Below are positions 26,014 to 34,336 of a DNA stretch of 64,000 nucleotides, one piece after another. Position 1 is the stretch's first letter. The number at the start of each line of letters is the position of its first letter. The DNA comes from Exiguobacterium oxidotolerans JCM 12280 (GTDB taxonomy: Bacteria > Bacillota > Bacilli > Exiguobacteriales > Exiguobacteriaceae). The notes beneath the pieces are model-generated. The model did no database searches. It saw nothing but the letters and a program-made list of their open reading frames with translations, and was not told the origin of the DNA. The translations under genes were made by a program, and so were the position numbers. The stretch covers positions 2,484,001 to 2,548,000 of the forward strand of contig NZ_JNIS01000001.1 of the NCBI RefSeq assembly GCF_000702625.1, read 5' to 3'.

Positions 26014-28197
26014 ATGCGCAAAGGCTATTTTTCACTCGTTTTACATGCCCATTTACCTTATATTCGTCATCAGGAAGCTCATCGTCTAGAAGAGCGTTGG
26101 ATGTACGAAGCGATTTCAGAAACGTATATTCCGTTATTATGGGAAATTGATCGTCTGGAGCGCCCACTCGGATGGACGATTAGTATTTCTCCACCCGTCA
26201 TTGAAATGCTTGCGGATTCATTGATTCAAGAACGTTATGTAGAGCATTTAGATGATACACTACGTTTAATTGATCAAGAACTTGACCGCGATTTAGTGGC
26301 AGAAGAACGGGATGCCCTGCTTTTCTACAAAGAACGGTACCGTGACTTAAAAAATACATTCGAACATTGGGGTCGCGATTTAAACCATGCTTTCCGTCAT
26401 TATAAAGAAGCGGGTTACCTTGAATTGATGACCTGTACGGCAACGCATGGTTTCAGTCCGCATATGTTATCAGAGCAAGCTGCCCGGTCAGAGATTCAAA
26501 CTGGATTAAACTGTTTCGAACGTCATTATGGATTCCGTCCGACGGGGCTATGGATGCCGGAATGTGCCTATACACCAGGTCTTGATAAAATCATGTACGA
26601 AGAGGGGATTCGTTATACATTCGTTGACGAACACTCTATCTTAAACGCTGATCCTGCTCCGAAACACGGCATCGGCGCACCGGTCTATTCGCCGCATGGC
26701 GTCGCTTTATTCCCGCGCGATCAAATCATTTCTGGACGCATTTGGAGTTCTGTCATCGGGTATCCCGGACATCCGAACTACCGTGAGTTTTACCGTGACC
26801 TTGCTTACGACCGCGAGTGGGACCAGATTGCAGAATTCATGCATCCGGAAGGGCTTCGTTACGATACAGGATTGAAACTCCACCGTGTCACAGGAGAGTC
26901 CGATCAAAAGGCATTTTATGTCCGTGATTGGGCGTGGAAACAAACCGATGAGCATGCAGCTGACTTTGCGGAAGCATTGGCAGGGCATCTTGATCAGCAC
27001 AGTGGACAAGACTTCCCGCCGTTTCTTGTCACAGCACCATTTGACGCGGAATTATTTGGTCATTGGTGGTTTGAAGGACCAGACTTCCTCGGTAAAGCCA
27101 TGGAACGACTTGAAGATGTTGGCGTCGAATCGATTTCGCCTACAATGTTCCTCGAGCGTCATTTTGGCGACATCGAGACGGTACACGTCGCGATGGGGAC
27201 ATGGGGCCGAAAAGGATATGCGGATGTGTGGATCAATGAACGCAACGACTGGATGATTCGTCACTTGCATCAACTTGAGAAACGATTAGCTGGTGTCATG
27301 GCGCGTAATCGTCATCAAGATGGTTTGACGGTCAAAGCAAAACGTCAATTGATTCGTGAATACTTGCTCGCGGTTTCGAGCGACTGGCCGTTCATTCTCG
27401 ATGGACAGACGACGGCACAATATGCGGCAAATCGATTCCGTGAACATATTAAGCGATTCGAAGAAACGGAGCGGTTACTTGACGCTGGAGAATTAACGAT
27501 CGAATGGCTTGAAACGCGTTATGCCGAATATCCCTTCTTAGCGGATGAAGACATCGAACCGGACGTCTATTTGACGACACATGACTACTATGTCGCGGTG
27601 CAACGTGAAACGTCATGGAACGATGACGCGATTTTACTCGTCGCAAAAGATTACCAAGATTCGAATCGACCGATTGCTGAGTTCGCGAAGCGATTGGCAA
27701 GAGCGGGAGAAAATGTCTATGTCATTACAGAAAATGAGACGGCTTATCGATTTGAAGACGGCGTTCATATTTACGGCGTCCACATGACGGGTCTACCGCT
27801 CGTTCAGACTTACAATCAGTTGGCCGGATTAAATCTTGCCGTGTTACGTCAAGCGCAAGCTCTGCATAAAATTGTAGAATTCCGCCTTGTCCATAACTTT
27901 ACGATGGAGACGGCGTCGGCTGCTCAATCGTTTGCTGAGATTAACGAGTTGCCGCTTGTCAGCAATGTGTACAATCTTGAGAGTGAACGTTCTCCAGCGA
28001 GTAGCGGTGGTTTAGTTGTTGCGATTAAACGATTAGAGGGCGAAGCACTTCGTCATTCACAATTGATTTATTTAGAACGTGAAGAAGCGCGACAAGGAAT
28101 CGAAAATGATTATCATGTTGCTCAAAAACCGCTTGAATTCCAAGTGAACCTTGAAAAACCATACGAACAATTGGCGATTCAGAAAAAGAACGGATGA
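26014..28197 (+). CDS. GH57 glucan branching-type enzyme with C-terminal GT4-N-like domain
   Basis: A 727-aa protein. Residues 1 to about 510 are a GH57 domain with HAHLPYI at the N-terminus, the catalytic nucleophile Glu183 in WMPECAY and the acid Asp344 in PFDAELFGHWWFEG. This is the signature of 1,4-alpha-glucan branching enzymes of the AmyC/DUF1957 type. Residues about 530-715 resemble the N-terminal Rossmann half of a GT4 glycosyltransferase (LLVAKDYQDSNRPIAEFAKR, then LVHNFTMETASAAQSF), but the nucleotide-sugar-binding C-terminal half is missing. The truncated transferase part may bind glucan or a partner. Operonic with the DUF4912 gene. Confidence 0.82.
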   Translation: MRKGYFSLVLHAHLPYIRHQEAHRLEERWMYEAISETYIPLLWEIDRLERPLGWTISISPPVIEMLADSLIQERYVEHLDDTLRLIDQELDRDLVAEERDALLFYKERYRDLKNTFEHWGRDLNHAFRHYKEAGYLELMTCTATHGFSPHMLSEQAARSEIQTGLNCFERHYGFRPTGLWMPECAYTPGLDKIMYEEGIRYTFVDEHSILNADPAPKHGIGAPVYSPHGVALFPRDQIISGRIWSSVIGYPGHPNYREFYRDLAYDREWDQIAEFMHPEGLRYDTGLKLHRVTGESDQKAFYVRDWAWKQTDEHAADFAEALAGHLDQHSGQDFPPFLVTAPFDAELFGHWWFEGPDFLGKAMERLEDVGVESISPTMFLERHFGDIETVHVAMGTWGRKGYADVWINERNDWMIRHLHQLEKRLAGVMARNRHQDGLTVKAKRQLIREYLLAVSSDWPFILDGQTTAQYAANRFREHIKRFEETERLLDAGELTIEWLETRYAEYPFLADEDIEPDVYLTTHDYYVAVQRETSWNDDAILLVAKDYQDSNRPIAEFAKRLARAGENVYVITENETAYRFEDGVHIYGVHMTGLPLVQTYNQLAGLNLAVLRQAQALHKIVEFRLVHNFTMETASAAQSFAEINELPLVSNVYNLESERSPASSGGLVVAIKRLEGEALRHSQLIYLEREEARQGIENDYHVAQKPLEFQVNLEKPYEQLAIQKKNG

Positions 28198-28201
28198 ACA
28201 G

Positions 28202-28230
28202 TTGCAATTCCGTTCCTTTCTTGGTACGAT
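28202..28230 (+). promoter_or_regulatory. promoter of rpmG
   Basis: TTGCAA (28202-28207) and TACGAT (28225-28230) with a 17-bp spacer. Confidence 0.5.
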
Positions 28231-28301
28231 ACTTGAGTATGCTTAACCTTATGTAAAGCAAAAACACTTGATACATTGAGAGCTAGATAGGAGGGAATCC
28301 C

Positions 28302-28451
28302 ATGCGCGTTAAAATTACTTTGGCTTGCACTGAAACTGGTGACCGTACTTATATCACTAAAAAGAACAAGCGTAACAACCCAGAGCGTCTTGAGTTGAAG
28401 AAATACAACCCACGTCTCCGTAAGCACACACTTCACCGTGAAGTAAAATAA
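28302..28451 (+). CDS. rpmG: 50S ribosomal protein L33, zinc-free form
   Basis: A 49-aa protein beginning [15 protein letters not shown] and ending HTLHREVK, a clear L33. It has only one cysteine, so it is the C-minus form that does not need the zinc ribbon (the C-plus form has two CxxC pairs). GGAGGG lies upstream. Followed by a terminator. Position before the folate enzyme gene matches rpmGA-yqgN of B. subtilis. Confidence 0.95.
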   Translation: MRVKITLACTETGDRTYITKKNKRNNPERLELKKYNPRLRKHTLHREVK

Positions 28452-28461
28452 TTGAGATGGA

Positions 28462-28490
28462 AGCCGTCACCTTGTGTGATGGCTTTTTTT
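28462..28490 (+). terminator. terminator of rpmG
   Basis: AGCCGTCAC / GTGATGGCT stem with seven T following. Confidence 0.8.
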
Positions 28491-28509
28491 GTGAATGGGG
28501 GAATACGAC

Positions 28510-29058
28510 ATGAATAAAAAAGCGGTACGCCGGGGAATCGGGGTGCAACTGAACCAGTTGGAAAACCGGCAGGAGCGGGAACGACGAATCGCAGAGCGGT
28601 TATTTCTATTGCCAGAATGGATGAATGCGACGTCAATTGCGGTGACCCTCTCGTTTCGAAACGAATGTTCAACGGATCGAATCATTCAACAAGCATGGGC
28701 GGATGGAAAACGTGTCGTCATTCCGAAGGTGATCAATCAAGAAATGAGATTTTTTGAACACTCGTCAAGCAGTCGACTGATCGAGAATTCGATGGGGATT
28801 TTTGAACCGGATGCAACTGCTTTTGAAATTCCGTTGCCATCGATTGATCTTTGTATCGTACCGGGGCGCGCCTATATGCGCAATGGCTATCGCTTAGGAT
28901 GGGGCGGTGGATTTTACGATCGTGCGTTGATTGATTTTTCAGGTCCGACACTTTCGATTGCATTTGCCGTTCAAGTCGTGGAACGATTCGAAGTAGAATC
29001 GTTTGATCGCCCAGTGGATACAATTGTCACTGAAGATGAGGTCATTCAATGTCACTAA
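28510..29058 (+). CDS. yqgN: 5-formyltetrahydrofolate cyclo-ligase
   Basis: A 182-aa enzyme that converts 5-formyl-THF to 5,10-methenyl-THF with ATP. The C-terminal motif LGWGGGFYDRAL is the ATP and phosphate loop of the family. Conserved basic residues lie at the N-terminus (KKAVRRGIG). Start at ATG 28510 because GGGGG is 8 nt upstream; an earlier in-frame GTG-type start lacks a site. Overlaps the following DUF92 gene by 10 nt. Confidence 0.9.
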   Translation: MNKKAVRRGIGVQLNQLENRQERERRIAERLFLLPEWMNATSIAVTLSFRNECSTDRIIQQAWADGKRVVIPKVINQEMRFFEHSSSSRLIENSMGIFEPDATAFEIPLPSIDLCIVPGRAYMRNGYRLGWGGGFYDRALIDFSGPTLSIAFAVQVVERFEVESFDRPVDTIVTEDEVIQCH

Positions 29059-29831
29059 CTGTTCTTTTATTCATCTGCTTAGCCCTCGGATATGCTGGCT
29101 ATCAATTCGGATTATTAACGAAAAGCGGTGCATTGTTGACGATACTTGTCGGCAGCACGGTCGTCTATGCGCTCGATTACGAAGGACTAGTCCTGTTACT
29201 GTTATTCTTCGGTAGCTCTAGCCTATTGTCAAAACTCGGTAAGGTACGCAAGCGGTCCGTCGATCAAATCGTCGAAAAGGATGGTGCACGAGATGGCTGG
29301 CAAGTGCTCGCTAACGGCGGAACAGCAATGCTTGCTTCGGTAGGTGTTGTACTGACAAATGAATTTGAATTTTTATTAGTGTTCTTGATCGTCATTGCTG
29401 CTTCGAATGCAGATACATGGGCATCTGAGATTGGTCCGCTTTCTAAAAAAGAACCGATTTCAATTCGGACGTTTAAACCGGTCTTACGAGGAACGAGCGG
29501 GGGGGTGTCCTTACTCGGGACACTCGCGACAATCATCGGTGCATTATTTATCGCGACGGCGGGGGACATTCTATTCGATTTGTCCATAAAGCAATGGTTG
29601 ATCGTCGCGGCCGGAGGTGTCCTTGGCAGTATTCTCGATACGGTGTTAGGCGCTACCGTCCAACGAAAGTATCGTTGTCAGATTTGTGGCAAAGAAACCG
29701 AGAAAAAAATCCATCATGGTACTACGACACAATATGTCCGAGGATGGAAGTGGCTCGGAAATGACGCCGTTAATTATTTGTCCAGTACGCTAGCGGGGCT
29801 GATTGGTTTCATGTTGTATCGATTGTGGTAA
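29049..29831 (+). CDS. DUF92 family membrane protein
   Basis: A 260-aa polytopic protein with about six hydrophobic segments and the DUF92 hallmark ASNADTWASEIGPLSKKEP (about 118-136) and RGTSGGVSLLGT. The family is related to CTP-dependent phytol/dolichol kinases. An inserted loop near residue 208 has CQICG followed by a His pair, a possible zinc knuckle. Translationally coupled to the folate gene. Substrate unknown. Confidence 0.8.
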   Translation: MSLTVLLFICLALGYAGYQFGLLTKSGALLTILVGSTVVYALDYEGLVLLLLFFGSSSLLSKLGKVRKRSVDQIVEKDGARDGWQVLANGGTAMLASVGVVLTNEFEFLLVFLIVIAASNADTWASEIGPLSKKEPISIRTFKPVLRGTSGGVSLLGTLATIIGALFIATAGDILFDLSIKQWLIVAAGGVLGSILDTVLGATVQRKYRCQICGKETEKKIHHGTTTQYVRGWKWLGNDAVNYLSSTLAGLIGFMLYRLW

Positions 29832-29919
29832 TGGAAGGTGAAGTAACGTACTTCCTTATGTTAGGATATTGTTGACACAAATTAGACAAAATGTGACCGT
29901 TTACACAGCCTTTAATACT

Positions 29920-29960
29920 TTGTGAAAGATGTTACAATCTAATTGTGAGATAGTTAACAA
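29920..29960 (+). promoter_or_regulatory. Rex-like operators upstream of ldh
   Basis: Two 18-bp elements resemble the redox repressor Rex site TTGTGAA-N4-TTCACAA: TTGTGAAAGATGTTACAA (29920-29937; 7 and 5 of 7 per arm) and TTGTGAGATAGTTAACAA (29943-29960; 6 and 6 of 7). They lie 35-75 bp before the ldh start. Rex senses NADH/NAD+ and commonly controls lactate dehydrogenase. A weaker third copy may lie at about 29890-29907. Confidence 0.65.
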
Positions 29961-29994
29961 ACTTTTAATTTGTTTGGAAGGGTGGACATATCGG

Positions 29995-30948
29995 ATGGAA
30001 TTACATGCTAAAGTTACACGTGTTGCGTTAATTGGTGCGGGGGCCGTAGGATCAAGTTTTGCGTATCAAATGACGACAGCTGGACTTTGTGAAGAACTTG
30101 TCATTATTGATGTGAATAAAGCAAAAGCTGAAGGGGAAGCGATGGATTTAAATCACGGGACGCCATTCAGTTCTTCGCCGATGCGGATATGGGCAGGGGA
30201 TTACGGGGATTGTAAAGATGCCGAAGTCATCGTGATCACGGCCGGTGCACCACAAAAACCGGGTGAAACACGACTTGACCTCGTTGCGAAAAATGCTTTA
30301 ATCATGAAAGAAATGATGCGTCAAATCATGGAATCAGGGTTTGACGGCATCATCGTCGTCGCTTCAAATCCCGTTGACATCATGGCACATTTAGCATGGA
30401 AATATTCTGGTTTACCAAAGTCACGCGTCTTCGGATCAGGAACGGTACTCGATACGGCACGCTTGCGCCAAATGTTAGGAGAATACTTTAATATCGATTC
30501 ACGAAACGCCCACGCCTATATTTTAGGTGAGCATGGCGACACGGAATTCGCTGCCTGGAGCAACTCAAGAATCTATGGAAAAACGATTGATGAACTGCTT
30601 GCCGAAGACGATCGTTATTCTCAAAAAGATTTAGATCAAATCTATATTAATGTACGCGATGCAGCCTATCATATCATTGAACGAAAAGGTGCAACATACT
30701 ATGCGATTGGACTTGGTCTCGTTCGGATCGTCCGTGCGATTCTCGGGAACGAGAACTGTTTGTTGACTGTAGGAGCGCACGTTGACGGACAGTACGGGAT
30801 TTCTGGTATTCATATTGGTGTACCTGCCGTGATCAACCGACAAGGTGTGCGCGAAGTCATCGAGGTGTCGCTGACGGATGAGGAATTAAAAAAATTTCAT
30901 CATTCGGCGGAAGTTTTACGTCAAACGATGGAACCTGTCTTACGTTAA
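29995..30948 (+). CDS. ldh: L-lactate dehydrogenase
   Basis: A 318-aa NAD-dependent enzyme that reduces pyruvate to L-lactate in fermentation. Rossmann motif [11 protein letters not shown] near the N-terminus, catalytic His in ILGEHGD, the substrate Arg region [12 protein letters not shown], and [13 protein letters not shown] as the active-site lid. Start at ATG 29995, with GGAAGGGTGG 9 nt upstream; a longer in-frame reading from 29929 would overlap the Rex-like sites. Single gene with a strong terminator. Confidence 0.94.
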   Translation: MELHAKVTRVALIGAGAVGSSFAYQMTTAGLCEELVIIDVNKAKAEGEAMDLNHGTPFSSSPMRIWAGDYGDCKDAEVIVITAGAPQKPGETRLDLVAKNALIMKEMMRQIMESGFDGIIVVASNPVDIMAHLAWKYSGLPKSRVFGSGTVLDTARLRQMLGEYFNIDSRNAHAYILGEHGDTEFAAWSNSRIYGKTIDELLAEDDRYSQKDLDQIYINVRDAAYHIIERKGATYYAIGLGLVRIVRAILGNENCLLTVGAHVDGQYGISGIHIGVPAVINRQGVREVIEVSLTDEELKKFHHSAEVLRQTMEPVLR

Positions 30949-30960
30949 ATCGGAAGCGTC

Positions 30961-31012
30961 AATCGTACGCACTGAACTCGGACAAACGGAGTTTCAGTGG
31001 GTACGATTTTTT
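30961..31012 (+). terminator. terminator of ldh
   Basis: A long stem (AATCGTAC...CACTGAA paired with TTCAGTG...GTACGATT) ending in six T. Confidence 0.85.
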
Positions 31013-31147
31013 GATTAGAAAAAAGGACACGATAAAAAATCTGAAAACTAGGTTTTATTTTACTAGAAAAAGGTTATGTTAGGGATAGAAGAGTTTTTCA
31101 TGTCTTAAGAAACATTAGAAAACTCACAAAGGGGAGAAACGATAGTC

Positions 31148-31657
31148 ATGTATACATTTCGAACGTTAACAAAGGAAGATGCAGAACAGTATTGGCGCTT
31201 ACGCCTCGAAGGTCTAAAAAATCATCCGGATGCATTTGGTCATTCTTTTGACGATGAGCAACAAACGCCGCTCGAAGAAGTTCAAGAGGGGCTCGAAGGA
31301 GATCCGGAGTCGGATGAAGTTTGGATCGGGATATTCGATGAAGATACATTGTTTGGATTTGGTCAGGTCAAACCGTACGAGCTGTCACGGGAATCACATA
31401 AGGCGATGATTTCTGGTGTCTATATCTCACCGGATTATCGTGGGGGAACGGGTCGCGCCCTAATGGAGGCCTTGATTGAAGAGGCGAAACAAATTCCGGA
31501 TGTCGAACAAGTCATTCTAGCCGTCTTGTCAGGAAATGAAGCTGCTCAAAAACTCTATGAATCACTTGGTTTCGAAGTATATGCAGAGGATCCTGATTCG
31601 GTCAAACTAGAGGATGGGACGTATCGAGATGACATTTGGATGAAAAAATACGTCTAA
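31148..31657 (+). CDS. GNAT family N-acetyltransferase
   Basis: A 169-aa acetyl-CoA-dependent acetyltransferase. Motif A is GVYISPDYRGGTGRALMEAL (acetyl-CoA pyrophosphate loop RGGTGR), and motif B is GNEAAQKLYESLGFEVY. Substrate cannot be told; the small size and stand-alone gene suggest amino-acid, amine or protein N-terminal acetylation. Preceded by AAGGGGAGAAACG. Confidence 0.85.
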   Translation: MYTFRTLTKEDAEQYWRLRLEGLKNHPDAFGHSFDDEQQTPLEEVQEGLEGDPESDEVWIGIFDEDTLFGFGQVKPYELSRESHKAMISGVYISPDYRGGTGRALMEALIEEAKQIPDVEQVILAVLSGNEAAQKLYESLGFEVYAEDPDSVKLEDGTYRDDIWMKKYV

Positions 31658-31691
31658 ATGAAAGAGATGAAAAGTCATTTAAAGGATGAAA

Positions 31692-31730
31692 GTCATAGCG
31701 CACCTGATGCTATGGCTTTTTTCCATAGCA
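31692..31730 (+). terminator. overlapping terminator hairpins after the acetyltransferase gene
   Basis: GTCATAGC (31692-31699) pairs with GCTATGGC (31709-31716), followed by six T. The second arm can instead pair with CCATAGC (31723-31729), giving a mutually exclusive hairpin. Confidence 0.7.
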
Positions 31731-31861
31731 GGCGGTCGCTTTTTTTGAGTGTGCATTCTTTTTCGACTGGCGAGAGATATTTGGTATCATTAAGAAGGAA
31801 ACGATTCCATTAAAATAAGCCGTCCTTTCTTAAAAAGGACGTCAAACGAGGAGCGAACAAG

Positions 31862-32899
31862 ATGAAAGCTGTGATTGAGACGATTCGTGAATTAGTAGAA
31901 ATCCCAAGTCCGACTGGATTTACCGCGCATGCTCTTACATATGTAGAAAATCGATTTAAAGCAGAAGGAATTACGTATAAAAAGTTAGAAAAGGGAGCAT
32001 TGCTTGCTACGTTGCCTGGACAGTCTTCACGGATTCGTTTGTTGACAGCACACGTCGATACGCTCGGGGCGATGGTCAAAGAAATTTTGCCGACAGGTCG
32101 ACTGACGTTATCTCAACTTGGCGGTTATGCGTGGACGGCGATCGAGGGTGAAAACTGTCTCGTGCATAAAATGGACGGACAGACGATCTCGGGAACGATT
32201 TTGTTCCATCACTCAAGCGTCCATACGTCACGCGTGACGAACACGGAAGAGCGAAATGCGACGAACATCGAAGTGAGACTCGATATCCGGGCAACGACGG
32301 CAGAAGAGACACGGGTAGCAGGGATTGAAGTCGGTGACATCGTGACGTTTGATCCGCGGTTTGTTCATACCGAAACAGGTTTCGTCAAATCACGTCATCT
32401 GGACGATAAAGCATCCGTCGCCCTGTTACTCGAACTGATCAAGGAGTGGAAAAACGAGACATTACCGCATACGACGCAAATTCTGATTTCGAATTATGAA
32501 GAAGTCGGATTTGGAGGGAATGCTGGTTTTTCTGAAGACGTCGCAGAATACATCGCTGTCGATATGGGCGCATTAGGAGAAGGACAACACTCGGATGAAT
32601 ATACGGTATCAATCTGTGCGAAAGATAGCTCAGGACCGTATGACCTTGCGTTACGACATCAGTTCACACGTCTCGCTCAAAGCCATTCGATTCCGTATAA
32701 AGTCGATATCTATCCCTATTACAGTTCTGATGCTTCAGCAGCCGTCAGTGCGGGTCACGACGTCCGTCATGGACTGCTTGGTCCAGGAATCGAATCGAGT
32801 CACTCGTATGAACGGACGCATGAAGCGTCACTTCAAGCGACGTATGATTTACTGAATGTGTTCGTGAAGGAGAAAATGAATGATGAAAACACTTTATGA
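31862..32899 (+). CDS. M42 family metallopeptidase (glutamyl aminopeptidase/deblocking type)
   Basis: A 345-aa dinuclear-zinc peptidase. Metal ligands and motifs: AHVDTLG (first His-Asp), HLDDKAS (bridging Asp), the catalytic glutamate pair in NYEEVGFGG, DMGALG and a C-terminal SSHSYERTH. The family forms large tetrahedral complexes that trim peptides in the cytoplasm. Overlaps yqgQ by 20 nt. Confidence 0.9.
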   Translation: MKAVIETIRELVEIPSPTGFTAHALTYVENRFKAEGITYKKLEKGALLATLPGQSSRIRLLTAHVDTLGAMVKEILPTGRLTLSQLGGYAWTAIEGENCLVHKMDGQTISGTILFHHSSVHTSRVTNTEERNATNIEVRLDIRATTAEETRVAGIEVGDIVTFDPRFVHTETGFVKSRHLDDKASVALLLELIKEWKNETLPHTTQILISNYEEVGFGGNAGFSEDVAEYIAVDMGALGEGQHSDEYTVSICAKDSSGPYDLALRHQFTRLAQSHSIPYKVDIYPYYSSDASAAVSAGHDVRHGLLGPGIESSHSYERTHEASLQATYDLLNVFVKEKMNDENTL

Positions 32900-33080
32900 T
32901 GTGCAACAGTTATTGAAAACGTACGGGACGATTGTCTACTTAGGCGATCGCGAGTCGGATATTGCAATGATGATGCTCGAACTCGATGAACTCGAGCAAG
33001 CCGGTGTGTTAGAAAAAAAGCAATATGATTCAGCGAAAGTGATTTTGGCACATGAATTCAAAAAATCACGACATTCGTAA
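32880..33080 (+). CDS. yqgQ: YqgQ family protein (DUF910)
   Basis: A 65-66-aa protein with the YqgQ signature: MKTLYDVQQLLKTYGTIVYL near the start, then GDRESDIAMMMLELDELE. Function unknown; a small helical protein thought to bind nucleic acid. Usually placed directly before glucokinase, as here. Two adjacent ATG codons (32880 and 32883) are possible starts. Confidence 0.88.
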   Translation: MMKTLYDVQQLLKTYGTIVYLGDRESDIAMMMLELDELEQAGVLEKKQYDSAKVILAHEFKKSRHS

Positions 33081-33169
33081 GAAAAAGTCTTGTGCAACCC
33101 TTTGCACAAGATTGCCGTTCAGCTAAACTAATAGAGATGAAATCATTTACGAATAAGGGAGCTATGCAG

Positions 33170-34120
33170 ATGAAATGGTTACTCGGGATTGATATTGGTG
33201 GAACGACAGTCAAGATGGCAATTCTTGATTTACAAGGCATCATCGTTGAGAAATGGGAGATCGAGACGGTCATCCTGAATGATGGGGAACAGATTCCAGG
33301 CGACATCGCGACATCTTTTTTTGAGAAATGTAAAGAGAGTAATAAACGTCCGGAAGACTTCGTTGGTGCCGGAATCGGTGCACCGGGCTTCATCGACTTT
33401 AATACCGGTGTCGTCGAACGTGCCGTCAACATCGGTTGGAATAACTTTGAGTTGATTGGTGAATTCGAACGATTGACCGGTTTACCGGCTGTTATTGAAA
33501 ATGATGCGAATGCAGCGGCAATCGGTGAGATGTGGAAAGGTGCCGGTAGTGGAGCGACGGAGTTACTTGCCGTGACACTCGGGACAGGTGTTGGTGGTGG
33601 ATTGATTACGAACGGTCAAATCGTTCATGGGACAGTCGGGATGGCAGGAGAAATCGGGCATATCACGATGCTTGCTGAAGGCGGCGTCTTGTGCGGTTGT
33701 GGACGAAGAGGGTGTCTTGAAACAATCGCCTCTGCAACTGGTGTCGCACGTCTCGGGCTCGAAAAACGAAAAGGGCAGCAAACGGTCCTGAACGATATTC
33801 AAGCCGTGACGGCGAAGGATGTCTTCGATGCCTATACGAAGGGTGACCGGATTGCGACGGAAGTCGTCGAGGAAGTGACGTTCCATCTCGGATTAGCAAT
33901 CTCCAACCTCGCGAACAGCATCAATCCGGAAATGATCGTTATCGGTGGTGGCGTTTCCAAGGCAGGAGATGCTTTGATGGTACCGCTCAAAAAACAATTT
34001 GAACGCTTCGCGTTACCGCGTGTGTTTGAGTCGACGACCTTTAAAATTGCTGAACTTGAGAATGACGCCGGTGTCATCGGTTGTGCATGGCTTGCAAAAC
34101 AAATGTTCTTGAAAAAATGA
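33170..34120 (+). CDS. glcK: glucokinase, ROK family
   Basis: A 316-aa ATP-dependent glucokinase. N-terminal phosphate loop GIDIGGTTVKMAI, ROK motif GTGVGGGLI, and zinc-binding EIGHITM with CGCGRRGCLE. It phosphorylates glucose at entry to glycolysis. Start at ATG 33170 because GGGAG is 8 nt away; an ATG two codons upstream sits almost on that site, and further upstream reading is non-conserved. Follows yqgQ, as in B. subtilis. Confidence 0.93.
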   Translation: MKWLLGIDIGGTTVKMAILDLQGIIVEKWEIETVILNDGEQIPGDIATSFFEKCKESNKRPEDFVGAGIGAPGFIDFNTGVVERAVNIGWNNFELIGEFERLTGLPAVIENDANAAAIGEMWKGAGSGATELLAVTLGTGVGGGLITNGQIVHGTVGMAGEIGHITMLAEGGVLCGCGRRGCLETIASATGVARLGLEKRKGQQTVLNDIQAVTAKDVFDAYTKGDRIATEVVEEVTFHLGLAISNLANSINPEMIVIGGGVSKAGDALMVPLKKQFERFALPRVFESTTFKIAELENDAGVIGCAWLAKQMFLKK

Positions 34121-34136
34121 TTTCATTAAATTTCAG

Positions 34137-34168
34137 AAAAAGGTTCGCTTCTGCGAATCTTTTTTTTG
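34137..34168 (+). terminator. terminator of yqgQ-glcK
   Basis: AGGTTCGC (34141-34148) / GCGAATCT (34153-34160), followed by seven or more T. Confidence 0.8.
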
Positions 34169-34336
34169 TTTACAAACGTAAGGAAAGTATGTGATTGTTA
34201 AGTATCTGCTTTGTTCAGGTTGCATTTTTGTAAAAGTAAGCGTAAAATTTTCACGTGATACGGGTATAAATAGAATATGGATTGACGTGTAAAAGTTCCA
34301 GGTCAAGAACACACGTATATTAGGAGGCAGGTTTTT

